Of a stretch of 64,000 nt of DNA, positions 17,039 through 26,948 are shown piece by piece (positions within the stretch are counted from its first letter, which is position 1; every line of letters starts with the position of its first letter). The notes under the pieces were generated by a model, which had not been told where the DNA came from, did no database searches, and was given only the letters and a program-made list of their open reading frames with translations. Position numbers and translations under genes: made by a program. Location: assembly GCF_038561965.1 (NCBI RefSeq), contig NZ_CP139348.1, positions 3,534,001 through 3,598,000 on the forward strand. Direction: 5' to 3'. This stretch comes from Stutzerimonas stutzeri. GTDB taxonomy: Bacteria; Pseudomonadota; Gammaproteobacteria; Pseudomonadales; Pseudomonadaceae.

Positions 17039-17356
17039 TCAGAACTGCATGTCCGACAAGCGCCAGACATCGAAGGCGGGCGTCTCGTAAGGGTGAGCCG
17101 TTTTCATTGCCTTGACACTGTCATGGATAAGCTCGTCAGCAACCACCATTTCAACCTTCCACTCAGGCACGTGCTGCAGCTGACCAGCCTGGCCTATAAA
17201 AGGCTGACTGCCTTCCAGCGGGCGATACTGCCCCTGGCCCAGCACCTGCCAGCAGCAACTGTCGTAAGCGCCAATGCGCCCTGCGCCAGCCGCAAACACT
17301 GCTTTCTTGACCGCTTCCAGATGACTGTCTGGAACATAGAAACACAGCTTGTACAT
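17039..17356 (-). CDS. YqfO/NIF3-middle-domain-like protein
   Basis: A 105-residue cytoplasmic protein similar to the central inserted domain of NIF3/YqfO proteins. MYKLCFYVPDSHLEAVKKAVFAAGAG, IGAYDSCCWQVLGQGQYRPLEGS and the final AHPYETPAFDVW are the family marks. Its biochemical role is not known. The start is ATG 17356, three bases after GGAGAGG; the frame upstream is unconserved. It stands alone, converging on the L,D-transpeptidase gene. Confidence 0.85.
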   Translation of the reverse strand: MYKLCFYVPDSHLEAVKKAVFAAGAGRIGAYDSCCWQVLGQGQYRPLEGSQPFIGQAGQLQHVPEWKVEMVVADELIHDSVKAMKTAHPYETPAFDVWRLSDMQF

Positions 17357-17498
17357 CGACCTCTCCACCCAAATGAACCCGACCTGAACTGGTCGGACGA
17401 AGTGGCATTCTGCCACCCCAGCAAGCACCGAATGGTGCGTCGCGTCATAGCTCAGACGACGCTTTACGCTGCCGGTTCATAGACCTTCGTCACAAATG

Positions 17499-17532
17499 AA
17501 AAAGCCCGCCGATGTGCTATCGGCGGGCTTTT
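17499..17532 (-). terminator. purL terminator
   Basis: AAAAGCCCGCCGAT and ATCGGCGGGCTTTT pair around GTGCT; TTTTT follows on the minus strand, 20 bases past the purL stop. Confidence 0.92.
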
Positions 17533-17552
17533 GGGTGGCATCAGCGAACGGG

Positions 17553-20500
17553 TCAGTCTACCCAGACTCGCGCGTTGCGGAACATACGCATCCAGCCACC
17601 GTCTTCCTGCCACTCGTCAGGGCGCCAAGAGTTGGTCACAGCGCGGAACACCCGCTCCGGGTGCGGCATCATGATGGTCACGCGGCCGTCGCGACTGCTA
17701 AGACCGGTGATACCGCGTGGCGAGCCGTTCGGGTTGGCCGGGTAACGCTCGGTGACCTTGCCGTGGTTATCCACGAAACGCAGCGCTATGGTGCCGGAAA
17801 GGTCCGACTGCAGCAGGGCCTCCTCGCTCTCGAACTCCGCATGCCCTTCGCCATGGGCGATGGCGATCGGCAGGCGTGAGCCGGCCATGCCCTGCAGGAG
17901 GATCGACGGGGAATCCTGCACCTGAACCATCGCCACCCGCGCTTCGAACTGCTCCGAGCGATTGCGCACGAAGTGCGGCCAGTTCTCGGTGCCGGGGATC
18001 AGCTCGTGCAGGTTGCTCATCATCTGGCAGCCGTTGCACACACCTAGAGCGAAGCTGTCCTTGCGCTCGAAGAAAGCTTGGAAGCCATCCCGCGCACGTG
18101 CGTTGAACAGAATCGACTTGGCCCAGCCTTCACCGGCGCCGAGCACGTCACCGTAGGAGAACCCGCCACAGGCGACCAGTCCTTTGAACTCATCGAGACT
18201 GATACGACCGGACAGAATGTCGCTCATATGCACGTCGACCGCAGCGAAACCGGCACGATCGAACGCCGCCGCCATCTCCACCTGACCGTTGACGCCCTGC
18301 TCGCGCAGCACCGCGATCTGCGGACGAGCGCCACGCTTGATGTAAGGCGCTGCGATGTCTTCGTTCACATCGAAGCTGAGCTTGGCGCTGAGGCCCGGGT
18401 TGTCCTCTTCCAGCAGCGCATCGAACTCCTGATCGGCACACTCGGCGTTATCACGCAGGCGCTGGATCTGATAGCTGGTTTCGGCCCATTGCCGCTGCAG
18501 CAGACGGCGATCACCACTGAACACTTCGGCTTCGCCATGTTTGATCGACACATGACCGTTGTTGACCGGCTGACCGATGACAGCGACGCAGTCACCGAGC
18601 CCGGCCGCGCTGAACTGTGCCAAAACGATCTCGGTGTCGTCCTGACGCACCTGGATCACCGCGCCCAGCTCTTCGTTGAAGAGCATCGGCGCGACGTCTG
18701 CAGCACTTTCCAGCAGGCCATCGAGATTCAGATTCAGACCACAGTGACCGGCAAACGCCATTTCCAGCACGGTGGTCAGCAGGCCTCCGTCGGAACGGTC
18801 GTGGTAGGCCAGTAGCAAGCCATCGGCATTGAGCCCCTGGACCACGGCGAAGAACGCCTGCAGGTCTTCGGCATCGTCGACGTCAGGTGCCTGGCGACCG
18901 AGCTGGCCGTATACCTGAGCGAGGATCGAAGCGCCCATGCGGTTCTGACCACGGCCGAGATCAATCAGGATCAGATCAGTTGCACCCTTGTCCAGGCGCA
19001 GCTGGGGCGTCAGGGTCTGGCGGATATCGGTAACCGGGGCAAAGCCGGAGACGACCAGCGACATGGGCGAGGTAACGCTTTTCTCAGCACCCTCCTCGTC
19101 CCAGCGAGTCTTCATCGACATCGAGTCCTTGCCCACCGGAATGGTCAGGCCCAGCTGTGGACATAGCTCCATGCCGACGGCGCGGACCGTGTCATACAAC
19201 CGCGCATCTTCGCCTGGATGCCCAGCAGCAGCCATCCAGTTGGCGGACAGCTTGATGTCGGAGATCTTCTCGATACGCGCCGCTGCCAGGTTGGTCAGCG
19301 TTTCGCCAATAGCCATGCGGCCCGATGCCGGGGCATCGAGCAGCGCCAGCGGCGTACGCTCGCCCATCGCCATGGCTTCGCCGGTGTAAACGTCGTAGCT
19401 GGTAGCCGTGACGGCGCAGTCAGCTACCGGCACCTGCCACGGACCGACCATCTGATCGCGCGCCACCTGGCCGGTGATGCTGCGGTCGCCGATGGTGATC
19501 AGGAAGCTCTTGCTGGCGACGGCAGGATGACGCAACACGCGGGTGGCTGCTTCGGTTAGGTCGACCGCGGCCGCATCGAAGTCATCGCCCAGCTCCGCTT
19601 CACGGTTGGCGCTGCGGTGCATGCGCGGTGGCTTGCCGAGCAACACCTCCAGCGGCATATCGACCGGAGTGTTGCCGAAATGGCTATCGGTGACGGTCAG
19701 TTGCGGCTCTTCAGTGGCCTCGCCGACGACCGCGAACGGGCAGCGCTCACGTTCGCAGATGGCCTGGAAACGCTCGAAATCGACGGCGCTGACGGCCAGT
19801 ACGTAACGCTCCTGAGACTCGTTGCTCCAGATCTCGTGCGGGGCCATACCCGGCTCGTCGTTGGGCACGTTGCGCAGTTCGAAACGGCCACCGCGACCAC
19901 CGTCGTTGACCAGTTCCGGGAAGGCATTGGAGATGCCACCGGCGCCGACGTCATGGATGAAGGCGATGGGGTTCTGGTCGCCCAACTGCCAGCAGCGGTC
20001 GATGACTTCCTGGCAGCGGCGCTCCATTTCCGGGTTTTCGCGCTGTACCGAGGCGAAATCCAGGTCCGCCGAGCTGGCACCGGTAGCGACCGACGACGCG
20101 GCGCCGCCGCCCAGACCGATCAGCATGGCCGGGCCGCCGAGCACGATCAGCTTGGCGCCGACGGTGATCTCGGCTTTCTGCACATGGTCTTCACGGATAT
20201 TGCCCAAACCACCGGCGAGCATGATCGGTTTGTGGTAGCCGCGCACTTCGTCGCCGTGCGGCGTGCTGATCGACTGCTCGAAGGTACGGAAGTAGCCGGT
20301 CAGCGCCGGACGGCCGAATTCGTTGTTGAACGCGGCGCCGCCCAGCGGGCCTTCAATCATGATATCCAGCGGCGTGACGATGCGCTCCGGCTTGCCGTAA
20401 GCCTGCTCCCACGGCTGTTCGAAGCCCGGAATGTTCAGGTTGGAAACGGTGAAGCCGGTCAGACCGGCCTTTGGCTTGGCGCCACGACCGGTGGCGCCCT

Positions 20501-21449
20501 CGTCGCGAATCTCGCCACCGGAACCGGTGGAAGCACCCGAGAACGGCGAAATTGCGGTCGGGTGGTTATGCGTTTCAACCTTCATCAGGATATGCACCGG
20601 CTCCTGCACCGCGCCGTACTGGCGGGTTTCAGGATGGGGGAAGAAACGCCCTGCGGTGTGGCCGACGATGACCGACGCATTGTCCTTATAAGCAGACAGC
20701 ACATTTTCGCTGTGCAGCTGGTAGGTATTCTTGATCATGCCGAACAGCGACTTTTCCTGGCTTTCGCCGTCGATGTCCCAGCTGGCATTGAAAATCTTGT
20801 GACGGCAGTGCTCAGAGTTGGCCTGAGCGAACATCATCAGTTCGATGTCGTGCGGATTGCGCTCGAGACCCTGGAAGGCGCTGACCAGATAATCAATTTC
20901 GTCTTCGGCCAAGGCCAGGCCCAGCTCGGTATTGGCCTTTTCCAGCGCGGCGCGGCCGCCACCGAGGATGTCCACCGCAGTCAGCGGCTTGGGCTCGGCG
21001 TGACTGAACAGATTGGCCGCTTCCTCGAAGCGAGCCAGCACCAGCTGGGTCATGCGATCGTGCAGCGCAACGGCGATCAGCTGCGCATCGCTATCGGATA
21101 GCTCGCCCTGCACGTAGTAGGCGATGCCCCGCTCCAGTCGCTGGACCTTTTCCAGGCCGCAGTTGTGGGCAATATCGCTGGCCTTGCTCGACCACGGCGA
21201 AATGGTGCCGAAGCGAGGCACCACCAGGAACAGCCGACCGGCAGGTTCCTGCACCGGCACACTGGGGCCGTACTTCAGCAGGCGGGTCAGTACGTTCTGC
21301 TCATCCGCGCCAAGCGTGCCGGAAACCTCGGCGAAATGGGCAAACTCGGCATACAACCCGCTGACCGCGGGGACCTTTTCGGTCAGTTGTGCCAGGAGCT
21401 TACCGTGACGGAAGGCGGAAAGAGCGGGAGCACCGCGCAGGATCAACAT
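17553..21449 (-). CDS. purL: Phosphoribosylformylglycinamidine synthase
   Basis: Converts FGAR, glutamine and ATP to FGAM in purine synthesis. At 1298 residues it is the large single-chain form of proteobacteria, with an N-terminal PurS-like domain, a linker, a duplicated AIR-synthase-like ATPase core (ETHNHPTAISPFSGASTGSGGEIRDEGATG; GVTIPVGKDSMSM region), and a C-terminal glutaminase with nucleophile Cys in LGVCNGCQMMSN and the triad His in MMPHPERVFR. It is a monocistronic gene bounded by a terminator on one side and the aap operon on the other. A TAGAAT -10-like box lies about 40 bases upstream. Confidence 0.98.
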   Translation of the reverse strand: MLILRGAPALSAFRHGKLLAQLTEKVPAVSGLYAEFAHFAEVSGTLGADEQNVLTRLLKYGPSVPVQEPAGRLFLVVPRFGTISPWSSKASDIAHNCGLEKVQRLERGIAYYVQGELSDSDAQLIAVALHDRMTQLVLARFEEAANLFSHAEPKPLTAVDILGGGRAALEKANTELGLALAEDEIDYLVSAFQGLERNPHDIELMMFAQANSEHCRHKIFNASWDIDGESQEKSLFGMIKNTYQLHSENVLSAYKDNASVIVGHTAGRFFPHPETRQYGAVQEPVHILMKVETHNHPTAISPFSGASTGSGGEIRDEGATGRGAKPKAGLTGFTVSNLNIPGFEQPWEQAYGKPERIVTPLDIMIEGPLGGAAFNNEFGRPALTGYFRTFEQSISTPHGDEVRGYHKPIMLAGGLGNIREDHVQKAEITVGAKLIVLGGPAMLIGLGGGAASSVATGASSADLDFASVQRENPEMERRCQEVIDRCWQLGDQNPIAFIHDVGAGGISNAFPELVNDGGRGGRFELRNVPNDEPGMAPHEIWSNESQERYVLAVSAVDFERFQAICERERCPFAVVGEATEEPQLTVTDSHFGNTPVDMPLEVLLGKPPRMHRSANREAELGDDFDAAAVDLTEAATRVLRHPAVASKSFLITIGDRSITGQVARDQMVGPWQVPVADCAVTATSYDVYTGEAMAMGERTPLALLDAPASGRMAIGETLTNLAAARIEKISDIKLSANWMAAAGHPGEDARLYDTVRAVGMELCPQLGLTIPVGKDSMSMKTRWDEEGAEKSVTSPMSLVVSGFAPVTDIRQTLTPQLRLDKGATDLILIDLGRGQNRMGASILAQVYGQLGRQAPDVDDAEDLQAFFAVVQGLNADGLLLAYHDRSDGGLLTTVLEMAFAGHCGLNLNLDGLLESAADVAPMLFNEELGAVIQVRQDDTEIVLAQFSAAGLGDCVAVIGQPVNNGHVSIKHGEAEVFSGDRRLLQRQWAETSYQIQRLRDNAECADQEFDALLEEDNPGLSAKLSFDVNEDIAAPYIKRGARPQIAVLREQGVNGQVEMAAAFDRAGFAAVDVHMSDILSGRISLDEFKGLVACGGFSYGDVLGAGEGWAKSILFNARARDGFQAFFERKDSFALGVCNGCQMMSNLHELIPGTENWPHFVRNRSEQFEARVAMVQVQDSPSILLQGMAGSRLPIAIAHGEGHAEFESEEALLQSDLSGTIALRFVDNHGKVTERYPANPNGSPRGITGLSSRDGRVTIMMPHPERVFRAVTNSWRPDEWQEDGGWMRMFRNARVWVD

Positions 21450-21489
21450 CGTCGGAACAGCCTCGGAGGGGGGAGCAGTCGGGGCGCGT

Positions 21490-21495
21490 ATTCTA
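21490..21495 (-). promoter_or_regulatory. Candidate purL -10 box
   Basis: Minus-strand TAGAAT in the context GGGCTAGAATACGCG. The purU leader has the nearly identical GGGCTAGAATGCCGCG at about 38942-38957. No good -35 is seen at either gene. Confidence 0.3.
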
Positions 21496-21536
21496 GCCCA
21501 TGACGGCGGCCGAGGCTAAGGGCTGAACACAGCCAG

Positions 21537-21558
21537 ACGCCGTCGACTCCGACGGCGT
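21537..21558. repeat. Perfect hairpin downstream of aapP
   Basis: ACGCCGTCG and CGACGGCGT flank ACTC. It lies 15 bases past the aapP stop. It lacks a T run, so it may protect the 3' end or act with Rho rather than terminate by itself. Confidence 0.5.
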
Positions 21559-21572
21559 GCCTGCCGGGTGCG

Positions 21573-22340
<768 letters not shown>

Positions 22341-22349
22341 ATATCACTC

Positions 22350-23447
22350 CTAATGCTTGTGGCCTGTGTCCAGCTTGCGCTCCAGGCGCATCGAGTAGCG
22401 GGACATGCCGAAACAGAACATCCAGTACACCAGCGCAGCGAACACATAACCCTCGGTGGACATGCCCAACCAGGCGGGGTCCGAGGTGGCGCGCTTGATG
22501 CTGTTGAGGAAGTCGAACAGGCCGATGATGATCACCAGGCTGGTGTCCTTGAACAGCGCAATGAAGGTATTGACGATGCCAGGGATTACCAGCTTCAGCG
22601 CCTGCGGCAAAATCACCAGCAGCGTGCTGCGCCAGTAGCCAAGTCCCATCGCTGCCGCAGCCTCATATTGACCCTTGGGAATAGCCTGCAGACCGCCACG
22701 TACCACTTCGGCGATGTAGGCAGCCTCGAAGAAGACAACCATCAACATCGCCCGTAGCAGTTTGTCGAGGTTCATGCCCTCGGGCAGGAACAACGGCAAC
22801 ATCACCGAGGACATGAACAGCACGGTAATCAACGGAACGCCGCGCCAGAACTCGATGAAGGTCACGCACAGCACCCGAATCGCCGGCATGTCCGAGCGCC
22901 GTCCCAGCGCCAGCAAAATGCCTAGCGGCAATGCTCCGGCGATGCCGACGGCAGCGATGACCACCGTCAGCATCAGCCCGCCCCACTGACTGGTCGGCAC
23001 CGTTTGCAACCCAAGGAACCCGCCATGCAGCAACCAATAGGCCAGCAGCGGGTAGGCCAGCAGATAGCCCAGGCCATAGCGCAACTTGTGCGGCATCTGC
23101 CGCAGAAACAGCGGCGCCGCGCCGATGATCGCTAGCCAGGCTGCCGCATCGACGCGCCAGCGCAACTCCGTGGGGTAGAAGCCGTACATGAACTGGCCGA
23201 AACGGGTCTGCACGAATACCCAGCAGGCCCCTTCACGACTGCAGTCTGCACGGGTTTCACCGGTCCAGTCCGCCTTGAAAATCGCCCACTCGAGGACCGG
23301 CGGCACGATCAGCCAGAGCAGGTATAACCCCACCAGGGTCAGCAGCGTATTGCTCAAACTGGAAAACAGATTGGCCCGCAGCCAGCCGAGCGCACCGATG
23401 CTGATCGTCGGTGGTGGCAGGTCGGGCTTGAAAGTATGAATGGTCAT
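22350..23447 (-). CDS. aapM: General L-amino-acid ABC transporter, permease
   Basis: A 365-residue inner-membrane permease. A long N-terminal part contains a periplasmic loop with cysteines (DCSREGACWVF) and extra membrane spans that are typical of AapM. The C-terminal HisM-like domain contains LGRRSDMPAIRVLCVTFIEFWRGVPLITVLFMSSV and the EAA loop AAYIAEVVRGGLQAIPKGQYEAAAAMGLGYW. It starts 4 bases after aapQ ends. It pairs with AapQ as the two-permease channel. Confidence 0.95.
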   Translation of the reverse strand: MTIHTFKPDLPPPTISIGALGWLRANLFSSLSNTLLTLVGLYLLWLIVPPVLEWAIFKADWTGETRADCSREGACWVFVQTRFGQFMYGFYPTELRWRVDAAAWLAIIGAAPLFLRQMPHKLRYGLGYLLAYPLLAYWLLHGGFLGLQTVPTSQWGGLMLTVVIAAVGIAGALPLGILLALGRRSDMPAIRVLCVTFIEFWRGVPLITVLFMSSVMLPLFLPEGMNLDKLLRAMLMVVFFEAAYIAEVVRGGLQAIPKGQYEAAAAMGLGYWRSTLLVILPQALKLVIPGIVNTFIALFKDTSLVIIIGLFDFLNSIKRATSDPAWLGMSTEGYVFAALVYWMFCFGMSRYSMRLERKLDTGHKH

Positions 23448-23451
23448 GCGC

Positions 23452-24636
23452 TCACCGCTCGATTAGCGCAATGCGCTTGTTGTACCAGTTCATCAGCAGC
23501 GAAATGCTGATGCTGATGGCCAGGTAGACACTCATGGTGATGGCCATGGTTTCGATGGCCTGCCCGGTCTGATTGAGCACAGTGCCGGCGAACAGCGACA
23601 CCATATCCGGATAGCCGATGGCGGCTGCGAGAGACGAGTTTTTTGCCAGATTGAGGTACTGGCTGGTCAGCGGAGGCACGATCACCCGCAATGCTTGCGG
23701 CACGATCACCAGCCGTAACACCTGTGTCGGGCGCAAACCAAGTGAGGCCGCGGCTTCAGTCTGGCCATGGCTGACCGACTGGATGCCCGAGCGAACGGTC
23801 TCGCCGATGAACGCCGCGGTGTACACCGACAGCGCCACCACGATCGATACCAGTTCGGGGATCACCACCCAACCACCACGAATGTTGAAGCGCTGCAGCT
23901 CTGGCACTTCCCAGGTGAAAGGCGCACCTGCAACGAAGGTGATCAGCCAGGGAATGGCGAGAAACAGCCCAAGGCTGGTCCAGAACACCGGAAACATCCG
24001 CCCGGTGGCATGTCGCCGGGCACGCGCCCAACGGTTGAGCATGACCACCGCCACCAGCGCCACGAACAGCGCTAGCCAGAACGCCCAAAAACCATCGGCC
24101 GCGCTGGGCGCCGGCATTTGCACGCCGCGGTTGTTGATGAAAACCGCATCCCACAGGCTCAGGCTGTTACGCGGCCCCGGCAAGGGACTGATGACCGCGA
24201 AATAGACGAAGAAGATCAGCAGCAACGGCGGGATGTTGCGGAATATCTCGATATAGAGCGTGGCCAGCTGGCGGATCAGCCAGTTGCTCGAGAGTCGCCC
24301 CACACCAAGGATGAAACCCATGACGGTCGCGAGAAAAATCCCGATCACGCTGACCAGCAGTGTGTTGAGCAAGCCAACCCAGAAGACACGACCGTAGGTG
24401 TCGCTCTCGCTGTAGTCGATCAGGTGCTGAGAGATGCCGAAGCCGGCGGCATTATTAAGGAAGCCGAATCCGGAAGTGATGCCGCGATGGGCAAGATTGG
24501 TCTGTGTGTTATGAAACAGGTACCAGCCGAACGCCACCACCGCCAACACCGCAAGCACCTGGAAGACCCAGGCGCGTATTCGTGGATCGGTGAAGGGCGA
24601 ACGTCGGGGCACAGTGCCTCTGGCGATCGAACGCAT
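23452..24636 (-). CDS. aapQ: General L-amino-acid ABC transporter, permease
   Basis: A 394-residue permease with several membrane spans and the usual AapQ N-terminal extension and large internal periplasmic region (about residues 60-100 and 170-260). The EAA motif reads AAFIGETVRSGIQSVSHGQTEAAASLGL. It follows aapJ after an 86-base gap containing two hairpins (24653-24714), an arrangement that often lowers permease expression relative to the binding protein. Confidence 0.95.
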   Translation of the reverse strand: MRSIARGTVPRRSPFTDPRIRAWVFQVLAVLAVVAFGWYLFHNTQTNLAHRGITSGFGFLNNAAGFGISQHLIDYSESDTYGRVFWVGLLNTLLVSVIGIFLATVMGFILGVGRLSSNWLIRQLATLYIEIFRNIPPLLLIFFVYFAVISPLPGPRNSLSLWDAVFINNRGVQMPAPSAADGFWAFWLALFVALVAVVMLNRWARARRHATGRMFPVFWTSLGLFLAIPWLITFVAGAPFTWEVPELQRFNIRGGWVVIPELVSIVVALSVYTAAFIGETVRSGIQSVSHGQTEAAASLGLRPTQVLRLVIVPQALRVIVPPLTSQYLNLAKNSSLAAAIGYPDMVSLFAGTVLNQTGQAIETMAITMSVYLAISISISLLMNWYNKRIALIER

Positions 24637-24652
24637 CGAAAATCCTCATGCC

Positions 24653-24714
24653 GCATGGCCGATCACCAGGACCGGCCATGCTCATCCATGAAACGAGCCG
24701 GCACCAGGCCGGCT
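24653..24714 (-). promoter_or_regulatory. Two hairpins between aapJ and aapQ
   Basis: GCATGGCC (24653-24660) pairs with GGCCATGC (24674-24681). AGCCGGC (24696-24702) pairs with GCCGGCT (24708-24714). Neither has a T run. Intercistronic stem-loops here would protect aapJ mRNA or attenuate the permease genes, as is known for other binding-protein operons. Confidence 0.6.
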
Positions 24715-24722
24715 ACGCGGGC

Positions 24723-25751
24723 TCAGCGCACTGGGGGTGCGTATTGCAGGCCACCGTTGTTCCACAAGGCATTGAGGCCGCGCTCGATCTTCAGTTCGCT
24801 GCCAGCACCTACGTTGCGATCGAAGATCTCCCCGTAGTTACCCACTTGCTTGACGATTTGCACCGCCCAGTCCTTCGGCAGCTTCAGGTCCTTGCCATAC
24901 TCGCCTTCGGCCCCCAGCAGGCGTGCCACGTCGGGATTCTTGGTGCTCTTGGCCATTTCTTCGACGTTGGCCGCGGTGATGCCCAGCTCCTCGGCATTGA
25001 TCATGGCGAAAAGACTCCAGCGCACGATATCGAACCACTCCTCGTCACCCTGGCGCACTGCTGGCCCAAGGGGTTCTTTGGAGATGACTTCGGGCAGTAC
25101 GACGTACTGCTCGGGATTGGCCAATTTGATGCGTTGCGCATACAGCTGCGACTGATCCGAGGTGAGCACATCGCAGCGACCGGACTCGAGAGACTTGGCG
25201 CTTTCATCCGATGTGTCGTAAGTGATCGGCGTGTATTTCAGGCTGTTGGCACGGAAGTAATCGGACAGGTTCAGCTCGGTGGTGGTCCCGGCCTGGATAC
25301 AGACGGTAGCCCCGTCCAGCTCCTTGGCGCTGCTGACTCCAAGCTCCTTGTTCACCAGAAAGCCTTGCCCATCGTAATAGGTCACGCCGGTGAAGTTCAG
25401 CCCCATGGCCGCGTCGCGTGAGCTGGTCCAGGTGGTGTTACGCGACAGCACGTCCACTTCACCCGATTGCAGAGCGGTAAAGCGCTCCTTAGCGGTCAAC
25501 GGACTGTACTTGACCTTGCTGGCGTCACCGAACACCGCCGCGGCTACCGCGCGGCAAACGTCCACATCGATGCCCAGGTATTTCCCCTTGGCATCGGCGT
25601 ATGAAAAGCCCGGAAGGCCATCACTGATGCCGCACTGCACGAATCCTTTCTTCTGCACTGCATCGAGGGTCGCCCCCGCCTGCGCCAGCCCGCTGATGCC
25701 CAGCAGTGACGCAGCACCCAGTACAGCCAGTGTGGATTTCACCCTAATCAT
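24723..25751 (-). CDS. aapJ: General L-amino-acid ABC transporter, binding protein
   Basis: A 342-residue periplasmic binding protein. The signal peptide (KSTLAVLGAASLLGISGLAQA) ends near residue 25. The SBP_bac_3 fold shows QCGISDGLPGFSYADAKGKYLGIDVDVCRAVAAAVFGD and the ligand-contact stretch SRNTTWTSSRDA. The AapJ family binds many L-amino acids. It is the first gene of aapJQMP, with GGAGG five bases before the ATG. Confidence 0.95.
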   Translation of the reverse strand: MIRVKSTLAVLGAASLLGISGLAQAGATLDAVQKKGFVQCGISDGLPGFSYADAKGKYLGIDVDVCRAVAAAVFGDASKVKYSPLTAKERFTALQSGEVDVLSRNTTWTSSRDAAMGLNFTGVTYYDGQGFLVNKELGVSSAKELDGATVCIQAGTTTELNLSDYFRANSLKYTPITYDTSDESAKSLESGRCDVLTSDQSQLYAQRIKLANPEQYVVLPEVISKEPLGPAVRQGDEEWFDIVRWSLFAMINAEELGITAANVEEMAKSTKNPDVARLLGAEGEYGKDLKLPKDWAVQIVKQVGNYGEIFDRNVGAGSELKIERGLNALWNNGGLQYAPPVR

Positions 25752-26091
25752 CGAAACCTCCAGTTTGCTTTCTTATTCTCGGGTTCGGGCCTTTGGCCGT
25801 TCGATGCCATGTGGCAACAGCGAAGCGGTCCCGGCCTGACCTGAGTCTAGTCGTCCGTGGATGATCGGCAATGTTGTTTGTGCCATTACCTCGACCCGCT
25901 CATGCAAGCCGTTCCGTTCAGTCCGAACAGTCCAAAGCAAGCGGCGTACCAGCTCATCCGGGCAACGCCATCCATGGCCTAACTGGCGGGTTCTATCAGC
26001 GGGCCGGAGCAGGTAACCTCGCGCTATTTACTCGTCCAGGGTGCTTAAACGCCCCAATTCGAGGCGAGATGCCCACAACTGGAGCCACTCC
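25752..26091. other. Intergenic region aapJ / estB
   Basis: About 340 bases between divergent genes. It holds a possible aapJ promoter (25844-25871) and the GGAG ribosome site of the esterase at 26081. I found no ORF with a convincing start and no RNA gene. Confidence 0.5.
25844..25871 (-). promoter_or_regulatory. Candidate aapJ promoter
   Basis: Minus-strand TTGCCG (25866-25871), 16-base spacer, TAGACT (25844-25849); each box matches consensus in four positions. This would give a leader of about 90 bases. Confidence 0.3.
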
Positions 26092-26748
26092 ATGAGCGAA
26101 CCCCTGATTCTCGAACCCAACGGCGCCGCAGACGCCTGCATCATCTGGCTGCACGGCCTGGGCGCTGACCGCTATGACTTCCTGCCGGTCGCCGAAGCAT
26201 TGCAACAGCGCCTGCACAGCACGCGCTTCGTTCTGCCACAGGCGCCAACGCGCCCAGTGACTATCAACGGCGGCTGGAGCATGCCGAGTTGGTACGACAT
26301 CCTTGCCATGAGCCCTGCCCGTGCGATCGACCGTGAACAACTCGAGGCTTCGGCGCAGCAGGTGATCACGCTGATCGAAACGCAGCGAGACGGCGGCATC
26401 GACCCAACCCGCATATTTCTCGCCGGTTTCTCGCAAGGCGGCGCAGTGGTGCTGCACACCGCATTTCTTCGCTGGCAGGGCCCGCTGGGCGGGGTCATCG
26501 CGCTATCCACCTATGCACCGACATTCGGCGATCATCTCGATCTGCCCGAGACGGCTCTGCGCTATCCCACGCTGTCCCTGCATGGCAGTCGCGACGATGT
26601 GGTGCCACCCGCAATGGGCCGCGCGGCCTATCAAAGGCTGCATGACGTTGGCGTCGATGTGACCTGGCGCGAATACCCGATGGGGCATGAAGTACTTCCG
26701 GAGGAAATCCGCGACATCGGCGAGTGGTTAGCCGGACTTCTGGGCTGA
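26092..26748 (+). CDS. Carboxylesterase / acyl-protein-thioesterase-like hydrolase
   Basis: An alpha/beta hydrolase of 218 residues in the phospholipase/carboxylesterase family (EstB type of Pseudomonas). The oxyanion region is IIWLHGLGADRYDF, the nucleophile is S114 in GFSQGG, the acid is in LHGSRDDVVPP (about D168) and the base is H199 in PMGHEV. It is cytoplasmic, with no signal peptide, and hydrolyses short acyl esters; the natural substrate is not known. The start is ATG 26092, eight bases after GGAG; the upstream 17 codons are unconserved. Confidence 0.92.
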   Translation: MSEPLILEPNGAADACIIWLHGLGADRYDFLPVAEALQQRLHSTRFVLPQAPTRPVTINGGWSMPSWYDILAMSPARAIDREQLEASAQQVITLIETQRDGGIDPTRIFLAGFSQGGAVVLHTAFLRWQGPLGGVIALSTYAPTFGDHLDLPETALRYPTLSLHGSRDDVVPPAMGRAAYQRLHDVGVDVTWREYPMGHEVLPEEIRDIGEWLAGLLG

Positions 26749-26948
26749 TCATGGAAAACGCGTGCAGGCCCTTGACGGCCGTTTGCTAGCGGCTCGCGGC
26801 GAGACAGCAAACGCGCGGGACCCGGCAGTTCATGCAGGAGCCGCCGAGCCGGTGGCCGCCACGGCCGTACAAGGACGAGACTTCGCCACACCTGCGTCTT
26901 GCATTACACTGGCGCGCGACACTTTCCTAATTCGACGACGAGAAGACC

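Noticed and set aside
19617..21101. 494-codon ORF antisense to purL
   Set aside because: It mirrors the purL frame in GC-rich codons, has no recognisable motifs and is rich in His, Gln and Arg, as expected for a shadow frame.
25865..25890. Sigma-54-like TGGCAC...TTGC on the minus strand upstream of aapJ
   Set aside because: The two halves are separated by 8 bases instead of 5, so the spacing between GG and GC is wrong.
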